DNA from: JBFGWM01 sp041588495
Lineage (GTDB): Bacteria > Pseudomonadota > Gammaproteobacteria > Pseudomonadales > JBFGWM01
Length of the DNA stretch: 23,505 nucleotides
Direction of reading: 5' to 3'
Assembly (NCBI GenBank): GCA_041588495.1
Contig: JBFGWM010000017.1
Span: 1-23,505 of the forward strand
The position numbers and the translations under genes were made by a program. A model generated the notes under the pieces. The model ran no database searches. It was given only the letters and a program-made list of their open reading frames with translations, and was not told the origin of the DNA. The number at the start of each line of letters is the position of its first letter. The first letter of the stretch is position 1. Below, one piece after another: positions 16,891-23,505 of this stretch.

Positions 16891-17784
16891 ATGCTCAGAA
16901 TCCTGCTGTTCCTCGGTACCAACATGGCGATCCTCGTGGTCGCGAGCATGACCCTCAACCTGCTGGGCTTCAACAGCATCATGGCGGCCAACGGGATCGA
17001 CCTGAACCTCACCGCCCTGCTGATTTTCTGCGGTATTTTCGGCATGGCGGGTTCGCTGCTCTCGCTGTTCATCTCCAAGTGGATGGCCAAGAAATCCATG
17101 CGCGTGCAGATCATCGAGCAACCGCGCTCGCGGGAGGAGATCTGGCTGGTGGACACGGTGCGCCAGCTGTCCAGGGAAGCCGGCATCGGCATGCCCGAGG
17201 TCGGCGTGTTCCCGTCGGATACGTCCAACGCCTTCGCCACCGGCTGGAACCGCAACAACGCCCTGGTGGCGGTCAGTACCGGGCTGCTGACCCGGTTTCA
17301 CCCCGACGAGACCCGCGCGGTGCTGGCCCACGAGGTGGGTCACGTGGCCAATGGCGACATGGTGACCCTGTCCCTGATCCAGGGTGTCATCAACACCTTC
17401 GTGATGTTCTTCGCACGCATCATCGGCCACACCGTCGACCGCGCGGTGTTCAAGACCGAGCGCGGCCACGGCCCCGGGTTCTACATCACCGTGTTCATCA
17501 CCGAGATGATCCTCGCCGTGCTCGCATCGATCATCGTGTGCTGGTTCTCGCGCCGCCGCGAGTTCCGTGCGGACGCCTGGGGCGGACACCTCGCGGGACG
17601 CGGCGCCATGATCAATGCGCTGGCGCGCCTGAAGTCGGAATATGAACTGCCCTCGGAACTGCCGGACACCATGCAGGCCTTCGGCATTCGCAGCGGGCTG
17701 TCGCGGTTTGGGGCCCTGTTCGCCACTCACCCGCCCCTGGACGACCGCATCGCGGCCCTGCAGCGCGGCGACGTGGAACGCTGA
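16891..17784 (+). CDS. htpX: Heat-shock membrane metalloprotease HtpX
   Basis: The 297-residue protein has the HtpX layout: two N-terminal membrane helices (about 5-26 and 36-57), the zinc motif HEVGH at 147-151 (AHEVGHVANGDMVTLSLIQG), two further hydrophobic segments, and the third zinc ligand E224 in SRRREFRADAWGG. The C-terminal FATHPPLDDRIAAL is also typical. HtpX degrades damaged membrane proteins together with FtsH. A consensus RpoH promoter lies 35 bases upstream, so heat and protein-folding stress should induce it. It ends six bases from the convergent ATP-NAD kinase-family gene. Confidence 0.97.
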   Translation: MLRILLFLGTNMAILVVASMTLNLLGFNSIMAANGIDLNLTALLIFCGIFGMAGSLLSLFISKWMAKKSMRVQIIEQPRSREEIWLVDTVRQLSREAGIGMPEVGVFPSDTSNAFATGWNRNNALVAVSTGLLTRFHPDETRAVLAHEVGHVANGDMVTLSLIQGVINTFVMFFARIIGHTVDRAVFKTERGHGPGFYITVFITEMILAVLASIIVCWFSRRREFRADAWGGHLAGRGAMINALARLKSEYELPSELPDTMQAFGIRSGLSRFGALFATHPPLDDRIAALQRGDVER

Positions 17785-17790
17785 GACCGG

Positions 17791-18903
17791 CTAGCCGCTG
17801 ACCGGGTACAGGACGCGGTCGTCGTAACCGGTCACCACCGGCAGGTGGCCGGAGAGATGGGCGTCCAGTTCGGCGTCACCGGTGTCCACGTGGAGGCAGC
17901 GGCCGTCGAGGCCGCGCAGCTTGTCCCGGCTGGCCACGACGATGATCCCGGCGCGTCCGACCGCCCGGATCACCCGTGGGCTGATCTGCTGGTTGCCACG
18001 CCCGAACACGTGTCCCTGTCCGCCGATGGCGGTGACCACGATACGCGCCTCGCGGCCTTCGATGCAGTCGAGAATCTCCTGTTCCCCGGCATCGGCGACG
18101 AGCACGGCGCCGTCGCGAACGACATCGACGCCGAGCAGGGTGTTGGGCAGCTGCAGGGCCGCCATCACCGCGGCGGTCGTGGTGCCGGGTCCGATCACGT
18201 AGGTACAGTCATCCGCCATGCCGGCCGCCACCCACTCGCCGAGCCCGGCCAGCACCTCTTCCTCGCCGGCCTGCCCGCCGCACTTGACGGACTGCAGGCA
18301 GTCACGGTCGTCGGGCACCAGCAGGTCGCCGTAATGCCGCGCGCGGACCTCGCCGCGCCGGAACGCGGCCTCGTCGATGTCCCGCACCTGGGCCTCCACC
18401 AGGTCGAGAAATCCGTCCCCGGCGAGCCGCACGAGTAACCGACCGGCGGCCCGTGGGTTCACCGCGTACACCGCGGAATGCATTTTCACACCGGCCGGAA
18501 TCCCCAGCACCGGCACCTGGTCGCCGACGACCTCCAGCACGTCCCGCGCGGTGCCGTCGCCACCCGCGAAGAGCAGCAGGTCGATGCCCGCGGCGACCAG
18601 CGCGGTCACTGCGGCACGCGTGTCCGCCGCGCTGGTCACATCCTGCGGGGACCCGAGAATCTCCGCCTCGAGGCCCGCCGCCGTGGCCGCCTCGGCGCCC
18701 ATGTCCGCGCCCCAGGTCAGCAGTCGCACCGGTTGGCGCGACGCAGCCAGCAGGGCCAGCGCCTCCCGGGACCGCGCGGCGGCCCGTGGCGTGGCGCCAC
18801 GACGCAGCGCGTCGGCCAGGACGTCGGCGCCGTCGCTGCCCTTGAGGCCGACAGGGCCGCCCACGCCGGCGCAGGGATTGATCACCAGGCCGAGTTTCAG
18901 CAT
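17791..18903 (-). CDS. ATP-NAD kinase family protein (COG3199/AcoX-like)
   Basis: The 370-residue protein starts MLKLGLVINPCAGVGGPVGL, typical of the AcoX/COG3199 branch of the ATP-NAD kinase family, and has the nucleotide-binding GGDGTARD motif at residues 114-121. Further landmarks are PVLGIPAGVKMHSAVYAVNP and YVIGPGTTTAAVM. The long C-terminal half (beyond about residue 220) distinguishes it from the shorter classical NadK. The family signature supports a kinase acting on NAD or a related small molecule, but the true substrate of this branch is not settled by sequence. It is downstream of the desaturase on the same strand, separated by a probable terminator. Confidence 0.88.
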   Translation of the reverse strand: MLKLGLVINPCAGVGGPVGLKGSDGADVLADALRRGATPRAAARSREALALLAASRQPVRLLTWGADMGAEAATAAGLEAEILGSPQDVTSAADTRAAVTALVAAGIDLLLFAGGDGTARDVLEVVGDQVPVLGIPAGVKMHSAVYAVNPRAAGRLLVRLAGDGFLDLVEAQVRDIDEAAFRRGEVRARHYGDLLVPDDRDCLQSVKCGGQAGEEEVLAGLGEWVAAGMADDCTYVIGPGTTTAAVMAALQLPNTLLGVDVVRDGAVLVADAGEQEILDCIEGREARIVVTAIGGQGHVFGRGNQQISPRVIRAVGRAGIIVVASRDKLRGLDGRCLHVDTGDAELDAHLSGHLPVVTGYDDRVLYPVSG

Positions 18904-18916
18904 CAGGGTTCCGGGT

Positions 18917-18946
18917 CGGAAAGAAATGAAACCTGCCGTGGCAGGT
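18917..18946 (-). terminator. Probable intrinsic terminator after the desaturase gene
   Basis: On the minus strand, 13 bases after the desaturase stop, ACCTGCC pairs with GGCAGGT (perfect seven-base arms, 18931-18946) and is followed by TTTCATTTCTTTCC, a T-rich tail. The tract lies just before the start codon of the ATP-NAD kinase-family gene, so it probably separates the two transcripts or attenuates read-through. The T-run is interrupted, so efficiency is uncertain. Confidence 0.55.
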
Positions 18947-18959
18947 CGGTTGCCTGCGA

Positions 18960-19922
18960 CTATTGTACCGCCAGTCGCAGGACTTCCATGTAGGTGCGCG
19001 CACGGGCGCCAGCAGGAATCGCGTCGTGACGTTCCAGCGCACGGCGCAGGATGGGGAGGTTCTGCGATGGCGCAGCGGGCGCCAGGTGGTGCTCAAGATG
19101 CAGGTGCTCGTTGTGCGGGGAGATCAGCAGGCGCTCCCACCATGCGGCGTCCGTGGTGCGCGTGTGGCGCACCGGATCCGGGTCGAGGCGGTCCGGCACC
19201 ATGCCGTGGTCACCGATCTGGCGAATGCGCAGGAATAACTGGAACGAGGTGAACAGGGCCGCGACCCAGAGCAGGAACAGCCAGGGCGCCCCGGCCAGCC
19301 ACAGGACCAGGAACAGGGTGACGTTGGCCACCGCGATGCCGCGCATGTTCCGGACCAGCATTTTCAGGTGATAGCCCAGGGGCGCTTCGTGATTTTCGCT
19401 GCGATCCATGCGCCCGTTGAGCTGGTAGCGATAGTAGTCCGCATACATGAGAATCGCCGCGTAATACTGGCGCAGGGCGGTGATCCCGGTGACGTCGCGC
19501 AGCAGCTTGCGGCGCAGGCTGGCGCGGCTGACCGGGTAGCGTACGGTCAGGTATTCGTCCGGGTCATCCGGGGTGCCTGCCTTGAGATGGTGTTCCATGT
19601 GGTACTTGCGGTAACCCTCGAGGCTGGTGAACACCGGATCCGCGCACAGGTGACGGCCGATCCAGTCATTGAGACGGCGGCTGGCGAACATGGAGCGGTG
19701 GGCCGCGTCGTGCATGAGAATCGCGAGGCCCACCTGTCCGCCACCCAGCAGGATGATGGCGAGCAGGACCGTCAGCGGGTTCGGCCACAGGCCGGCCAGC
19801 AGGAAGGCCGCGAACACCAGGCCCCAGCTCCGCGCCAGGCCCAGCCAGCCGGCCAGGTCCGACTTCTGCATCAGGCGGGCGCGTTCCTCGGGGGTGAGCA
19901 GGTCGAGCAGCGGGTCGGCCAT
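18960..19922 (-). CDS. Membrane fatty acid desaturase
   Basis: The 320-residue protein carries the three histidine clusters of the membrane di-iron desaturases: HDAAH at 71-75, HMEHH at 108-112 and HLHLEHH at 273-279. Hydrophobic segments lie at about 33-70 and 195-232, each long enough to cross the membrane twice. These enzymes introduce a double bond into acyl chains of lipids or acyl-CoA using oxygen and an electron donor. The position of the new double bond cannot be read. All ligands are intact. A sigma-70-like promoter and a perfect ten-base palindrome lie about 70-110 bases upstream, but no regulator gene is next to it. A hydroxylase or ketolase of the same superfamily is the main alternative. 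Confidence 0.9.
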   Translation of the reverse strand: MADPLLDLLTPEERARLMQKSDLAGWLGLARSWGLVFAAFLLAGLWPNPLTVLLAIILLGGGQVGLAILMHDAAHRSMFASRRLNDWIGRHLCADPVFTSLEGYRKYHMEHHLKAGTPDDPDEYLTVRYPVSRASLRRKLLRDVTGITALRQYYAAILMYADYYRYQLNGRMDRSENHEAPLGYHLKMLVRNMRGIAVANVTLFLVLWLAGAPWLFLLWVAALFTSFQLFLRIRQIGDHGMVPDRLDPDPVRHTRTTDAAWWERLLISPHNEHLHLEHHLAPAAPSQNLPILRRALERHDAIPAGARARTYMEVLRLAVQ

Positions 19923-19988
19923 GGTTCAGTGCTCCACGGTCCACGCAGCATCAGGAACGGGCGCGCGGACTTCGGTTCATCGATCTAA

Positions 19989-19998
19989 CTAACGTTAG
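19989..19998. promoter_or_regulatory. Palindrome at the predicted desaturase transcription start
   Basis: CTAACGTTAG is a perfect ten-base palindrome, placed just downstream of the predicted -10 element so that it covers the expected transcription start. This is the usual place for a TetR-family repressor site. It does not match the FabR or DesT site as I remember them, and no TetR-family gene is in the window. Confidence 0.45.
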
Positions 19999-20002
19999 GT
20001 TC

Positions 20003-20031
20003 AGCGTACACCACGGTCCTGCGAACCTCAA
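20003..20031 (-). promoter_or_regulatory. Candidate desaturase promoter
   Basis: Minus strand: TTGAGG (20026-20031), 17-base spacer, TACGCT (20003-20008). The -35 matches four of six and the -10 three of six consensus positions, so it is a weak promoter on its own. The palindrome directly downstream supports the location. Confidence 0.4.
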
Positions 20032-20066
20032 GCCGACCGCGCGGGCGCCCCGGGACTGTCTGCCAA

Positions 20067-20095
20067 TTCACAATTCTGCAACAATCTCCTAAGAT
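20067..20095 (+). promoter_or_regulatory. Promoter of the PA1571-family gene
   Basis: TTCACA (20067-20072; five of six) is followed by exactly 17 bases and TAAGAT (20090-20095; four of six). The expected start site is near 20102, inside the palindrome GACGGTAACCGTC (20101-20113; six-base arms, one centre base), a position suited to repression. Confidence 0.6.
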
Positions 20096-20140
20096 GATCG
20101 GACGGTAACCGTCTGCATGGACGGTGCCACGGACACTGTC

Positions 20141-20162
20141 AGATCGGGATCAGATCGGGAAC
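20141..20162. repeat. Short tandem repeat in the leader of the PA1571-family gene
   Basis: AGATCGGGATC and AGATCGGGAAC lie back to back and differ at one base. They sit between the predicted promoter and the chosen start codon. It may be a slip duplication or two regulator half-sites; nothing more can be said from sequence. Confidence 0.5.
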
Positions 20163-20170
20163 GAGAACCC

Positions 20171-20398
20171 ATGGCCGGCGACAAAAAAGACCAGGAAAAA
20201 GAAAAACCTGAGGAAGAACCGGCGATCGACTTCCATGGCGCCGCGATTCTCGACGAGAACGGCGAGGAAATCCCGATCACCGAGGACATGATCCAGGAAG
20301 CCTGCGAGAAACTGGACAAGAACTGGGTGCTCAAGCCGGACAAGGATGGCTCCGGTCCGGACCAGGACAATTCCGGCTCCGATAGCGACGACGGCTGA
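20171..20398 (+). CDS. PA1571-family small protein
   Basis: From the ATG at 20171 the protein has 75 residues. Its core, DFHGAAILDENGEEIPITED followed by MIQEACEKLDKNW, resembles the conserved segment of the small gammaproteobacterial proteins known as the PA1571 family, whose function is unknown. The N-terminus is Lys/Glu-rich and the C-terminus Asp/Ser-rich, so both ends are probably disordered. An earlier ATG at 20117 is in frame but would be only about 15 bases from the predicted transcription start and has no ribosome site. It is convergent with pdxB (15-base gap). Confidence 0.75.
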   Translation: MAGDKKDQEKEKPEEEPAIDFHGAAILDENGEEIPITEDMIQEACEKLDKNWVLKPDKDGSGPDQDNSGSDSDDG

Positions 20399-20413
20399 TC
20401 GCGCCCTACCCCC

Positions 20414-21559
20414 TCACTTAACCCGAAAACCCACCGCCTGGAGAAGTTCCGGCAGCGGTTTCCGACACTTGCGCGCGGTGATCCGCAGGGCCGAGAAATC
20501 CCGCCGCAGGGGGTAATTCCGGCGCAGGGCGTCAAACGCCGCACCACGCTCCGCGGGCGGCAGATCCAGCAGCGCGCGCAGGCCGGCGTCGTCGCGACGG
20601 ATGTCGTAGCAGGCGCCGACGGCCGTGCGCAGGGCCCAGGCCGGCTCCGCCTCGGCGGAGAACACCATGCGCCGCAGGGGCGGTTCGGGCACGAACTGCC
20701 CCAGCTTGTTGCGTGCGGGCAGGCCCAGGAAACGACAGGCCGCGGCATACAGCATCGCGGTACCCGCCCACTTTCCGTCCAGGCTGTAACCGGCGATGTG
20801 CGGCGTCGCCAGGTCCACGAGTCGCAGCAGTTCCGGGTCCAGTTCGGGCTCACCCTCCCACACGTCCAGCGCCACGCGCAGGTCGCCTTCCGCGGCGAGA
20901 CGGCGGGCCAGGGCGCGGTTGTCGACCACCGCGCCGCGACTCGCGTTCACCAGCACGGTCCCCGGGCGCAGGCCGCCAATCCGTTCGGCATCGAGCAGGT
21001 GCCAGGTGGGGTGATCACCATCCCGTTCCAGGGGCACGTGGAAAGTCACCACGTCGGCCTCCAGCACCTCCTGCAGCGAATGAAACTCGAAATCCGCAGT
21101 ACCCGCCGCCTCCAGGGGCGGATCGCTGACCCGGCAATGCATGCCGAGGCGCAGGCAGCGGTTGCGTACCGCCTGCCCCGTCTGCCCGCAGCCCACGATG
21201 CCCACGGTCGCGCCCTGCAGCGCGTCCAGCGACCAGTCCAGCAGATGCAGCACCGCGCTCACCACGTAGTCGGCGACCGCCGGCGCGTTGCAGCCGGGGG
21301 CGTGGGCGAAGTGGATGCCATGCTCGCGCATCCACGCGGAATCGAGGTGATCGGTGCCGGCGGTGGCCGATCCGACGAAGCGGACCCGCGCATCGGCGAG
21401 CAGTTCCGGCCCGACCCGGGTCACGCTGCGCACCAGCAGCAGGTCGGCATCCTGCACGGCGGCGGCGTCGATTGCGCGCCCGGGGAGCGTGCGGATTTCG
21501 CCGATGTCGGCGAAGAACTTGTCGAGAAGCGGAAGATTCTCGTCGGCGACGATACGCAT
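20414..21559 (-). CDS. pdxB: Erythronate-4-phosphate dehydrogenase
   Basis: The 381-residue protein matches PdxB, the second enzyme of the DXP-dependent vitamin B6 pathway, which oxidises 4-phosphoerythronate. It starts MRIVADENLPLLDKFFADIG. The Rossmann segment is GIVGCGQTGQAVRNR (GxGxxG). The D-2-hydroxyacid dehydrogenase catalytic set is present: Arg in NASRGAVVDN, Glu in DVWEGEPELD, and His in TPHIAGYSLDGK. The extra C-terminal domain of about 100 residues is the PdxB dimerisation domain. Its ATG shares a base with the stop codon of the upstream fructosamine-kinase-family gene (TGATG), implying translational coupling. Confidence 0.96.
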   Translation of the reverse strand: MRIVADENLPLLDKFFADIGEIRTLPGRAIDAAAVQDADLLLVRSVTRVGPELLADARVRFVGSATAGTDHLDSAWMREHGIHFAHAPGCNAPAVADYVVSAVLHLLDWSLDALQGATVGIVGCGQTGQAVRNRCLRLGMHCRVSDPPLEAAGTADFEFHSLQEVLEADVVTFHVPLERDGDHPTWHLLDAERIGGLRPGTVLVNASRGAVVDNRALARRLAAEGDLRVALDVWEGEPELDPELLRLVDLATPHIAGYSLDGKWAGTAMLYAAACRFLGLPARNKLGQFVPEPPLRRMVFSAEAEPAWALRTAVGACYDIRRDDAGLRALLDLPPAERGAAFDALRRNYPLRRDFSALRITARKCRKPLPELLQAVGFRVK

Positions 21560-22443
21560 CAGGTGGCCCGCAGCAGGCGACGGGCCAGGTCACGGGCCTG
21601 TACCGCGTAGCCGCCGCCAAACAGGTTGAGGTGGTTGAGCACGTGATAAAGATTATAGAGGTCGCGGCGGACCGCGTAGCCCGCGTCCAGCGGCCACGCG
21701 GCATGGTAGGCCTGGCGAAACTCCGGCGGGAAACCGCCAAACAGCTCGCTCATGGCGAGGTCGGCCTCGCGGTCGCCGTAATAGGTGGCGGGATCGAAGA
21801 TCACGGGCTCGCCACCGCCGGTGGCGGCGGCGTTGCCGCCCCACAGGTCGCCGTGCAGCAGGGAGGGCTGCGGCGCGTGGCCGCCAAGAAGATCCACTGC
21901 CCGGTCGAGCAGGCGTTCCAGCAGGGCCTCGTCGTCGCGATCCAGCAGGCCGGCGCGCCGTGCGAGCCCGACCTGGTGGGCCAGGCGATGCTCGGCAAAA
22001 AATTGCGGCCAGGCACCGACGCGCGGATTGGGTTGCGGCGTGGAACCGATGAAATTGTCACGCGCCCAGCCGAAGGAATCGGCGCCGGCCCGGTGCAGGT
22101 CCGCGAGTTGTTCACCGAGACGCGTGGCGCTCGCCGGGTCCAGGGGAGCCAGGGGCAGGTACTCCAGCAACAGGTACGCCACCTCTCCGGCGACACCGGC
22201 ATCGATCGCCCGCGGCACACGGACAGCGGCCACGCGCTCCAGTTCCGCCAGCGCAGCACGCTCTGCTTCAAACTGGCCGACGTTCGTGGCGCCCTGCAGC
22301 TTGAGGAAAAAGTCGCCGTGGCTGGTTTCCAGCCGCACCGCGCGACTGATGCAACCGCCGCCCGCGGCGTACACCCCGTGAACCGCCAAGCCCTCCCCGA
22401 GTTCACCGCGCAGGCGATCCAGGAGATCGTCATCCAGCTGCAT
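21559..22443 (-). CDS. Fructosamine kinase family protein
   Basis: From the ATG at 22443 the protein has 294 residues, the normal length; upstream extension is spurious. It contains FFLKLQGATNVGQFEAERAA (the ATP-binding lysine region), the aminoglycoside-phosphotransferase-like catalytic motif LLHGDLWGGN and the metal-binding VIFDPATYYGDREADLAM. The GGGCIS segment near the N-terminus and DNFIGSTPQPN are family-typical. Such enzymes phosphorylate sugar adducts on proteins so that the adduct falls off (deglycation). The exact sugar is not known. It is translationally coupled to pdxB by a one-base overlap. PdxB makes a PLP precursor; the link is suggestive but unproven. Confidence 0.92.
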   Translation of the reverse strand: MQLDDDLLDRLRGELGEGLAVHGVYAAGGGCISRAVRLETSHGDFFLKLQGATNVGQFEAERAALAELERVAAVRVPRAIDAGVAGEVAYLLLEYLPLAPLDPASATRLGEQLADLHRAGADSFGWARDNFIGSTPQPNPRVGAWPQFFAEHRLAHQVGLARRAGLLDRDDEALLERLLDRAVDLLGGHAPQPSLLHGDLWGGNAAATGGGEPVIFDPATYYGDREADLAMSELFGGFPPEFRQAYHAAWPLDAGYAVRRDLYNLYHVLNHLNLFGGGYAVQARDLARRLLRAT

Positions 22444-22480
22444 GCCAGCCCCCGAATTCACCGGTGTGCGAGACACGACA

Positions 22481-22489
22481 TGATACACT
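22481..22489 (+). promoter_or_regulatory. Extended -10 element upstream of the MATE gene
   Basis: TGATACACT fits the extended -10 pattern TGnTAnAcT. It lies in the 82-base divergent gap before the MATE gene and would give a leader of about 30 bases to the TTG start. No clear -35 box is needed for this promoter type and none is evident. Confidence 0.4.
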
Positions 22490-22525
22490 GATGGCCGTTC
22501 ATTCCCCGTCACCGCAGGCCCGGGC

Positions 22526-23505
22526 TTGACCGTATCCGTGACCGAAACAGCCGGACTCCGCAACCGCGAGGGCAACGGGCGCGGACGCGAAGTCCGCGCC
22601 GTGCTGCGCCTTGCCGGCCCCATCCTCGGCGCCCAGGTCGCGCAGACCGCGATGGGCTTCGTGGATACCGTGATGGCCGGTCGCGTGGGCGCGGCGGACC
22701 TCGCGGCCGTCGCCATCGGCTCCAGCCTCTGGGTTCCCCTGTACCTGTTCATGAGCGGCGTGATCCTCGCCACCACGCCCAACGTGGCGCACCTGCAGGG
22801 CGCCGGGGAGCGCGCGAAGATCGGGCCCCTGGTGCGGCAGGCGCTGTGGCTGAGCCTGGCCCTGGGACTCGGCGGTTTCGTGTTGCTGCGCAGCACCGCA
22901 CCGCTACTCGAACTGATGAACATCGGGCCGCAGATCACGCCGCTGGTGCTGCATTACCTGGACGGCGTGTCGTGGGGATTCCCCGCAATCGCCCTGTTCC
23001 AGGCCCTGCGCTGTTACAGCGAGGGCATCGCCCTGACCCGCCCGGCGATGGTGATCAGTTTCGTGGCCCTGGCGCTGAACGTTCCCGCCAACTTCGTGTT
23101 CATCTACGGCCACCTCGGATTGCCGGCCATGGGCGGTGCGGGCTGTGGCTGGGCGACCGGTTGCATCATGTGGTTCATGCTGGCGGCGTTCTTCATGTAC
23201 ACGCGTTCGGCGACCGGTTACCGCGGCACCGGGCTGTTCGACCGCCTGTCCAGGCCGCGACCCGCCGTGATTGGCAGCATCCTGCGCCTGGGACTGCCCA
23301 TCGGCTGCGCGATCTTCATCGAGGTGAGCATCTTCGCGGTCATTGCCCTGCTGATCGGCCCGCTGGGTGCGGAGGCCGTCGCCGCCCACCAGATCGCCCT
23401 GAATTTTGCCTCCCTCGCATTCATGGCGCCCCTCAGTATCGGCCTCGCGATCACCGTGCGCACCGGCCACGCCCTGGGCCGTGGCGATCCGGCCGCGGCG
23501 CGCCA
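22526..23505 (+). CDS. MATE-family multidrug efflux protein, N-terminal part (cut by window edge)
   Basis: The frame opens at TTG 22526 (a GTG at 22538 is possible) and continues to the window end, about 326 residues. Landmarks are LAGPILGAQVAQTAMGFVDT followed by VMAGRVGAADLAAVAIGSSL, the first-helix signature of NorM/MATE proteins. Repeated hydrophobic helices follow, then LRLGLPIGCAIFIEVSIFAV and AHQIALNFASLAFM, the start of the second half-repeat. MATE proteins export cationic drugs in exchange for Na+ or H+ in the inner membrane. It is divergent from the fructosamine-kinase-family gene. A short ATG reading at 22491 ends after 12 codons and is not the start. Confidence 0.94.
   Translation, partial: MTVSVTETAGLRNREGNGRGREVRAVLRLAGPILGAQVAQTAMGFVDTVMAGRVGAADLAAVAIGSSLWVPLYLFMSGVILATTPNVAHLQGAGERAKIGPLVRQALWLSLALGLGGFVLLRSTAPLLELMNIGPQITPLVLHYLDGVSWGFPAIALFQALRCYSEGIALTRPAMVISFVALALNVPANFVFIYGHLGLPAMGGAGCGWATGCIMWFMLAAFFMYTRSATGYRGTGLFDRLSRPRPAVIGSILRLGLPIGCAIFIEVSIFAVIALLIGPLGAEAVAAHQIALNFASLAFMAPLSIGLAITVRTGHALGRGDPAAAR

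Noticed and set aside
22491..22529. ATG at 22491 as the start of the MATE gene
   Set aside because: This frame reaches a stop after 12 codons; the MATE frame is different.

Overview
The window is high-GC DNA (roughly two-thirds G+C by eye), almost fully coding, with no rRNA, tRNA, CRISPR array, transposase, integrase or phage gene that I could find. The gene set (OadG/OadA, PdxB, AlaA, HspQ, HtpX, a PA1571-type small protein, 1-Cys OhrR, WS/DGAT and 7TMR-DISM hybrid kinases) points to a chromosomal segment of a free-living gammaproteobacterium. I cannot name the genus. No gap between genes exceeds about 200 bases.

Layout: (1) 1-2472, minus strand: an FAD-dependent aromatic-type monooxygenase, then oadG and the start of oadA (cut by the window edge). 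(2) 2608-6032, plus strand: a wax ester synthase/DGAT acyltransferase, a solo LuxR-type regulator and a membrane-anchored coiled-coil protein of unknown function. (3) 6040-9931, minus strand: a Gdx/SugE-type SMR exporter, a small protein carrying the Coq4 metal-ligand motif, and a 7TMR-DISM hybrid histidine kinase. (4) 10130-13233, plus strand: a second hybrid histidine kinase followed closely by an orphan CbiM/NikM-like membrane protein whose TTG start yields the Met-His metal-binding N-terminus of that family. (5) 13255-15075, minus strand: a redox-stress cluster msrB - hspQ - gpx - ohrR, with a perfect 30-bp palindrome and an embedded promoter directly before gpx. (6) 15163-17784, plus strand: alaA, a small overlapping unknown gene, and htpX behind a consensus-quality sigma-32 promoter. 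(7) 17791-19922, minus strand: a fatty acid desaturase and an ATP-NAD kinase-family protein separated by a probable terminator. (8) 20171-20398, plus: a PA1571-family small protein. (9) 20414-22443, minus: a fructosamine-kinase-family protein overlapping pdxB by one base. (10) 22526 to the end, plus: a MATE efflux protein, cut by the window edge.

How the genes work together: the strongest functional unit is the protein-repair and peroxide-defence block (MsrB, HspQ, GPx, OhrR), next to the heat-shock protease HtpX. Neutral-lipid synthesis (WS/DGAT) and fatty acid desaturation suggest storage-lipid and membrane-lipid handling. The region between the two divergent hybrid kinases is the least conventional part: it holds a Coq4-motif protein behind a guanidinium-type exporter and a kinase coupled to a metal-uptake-like protein.
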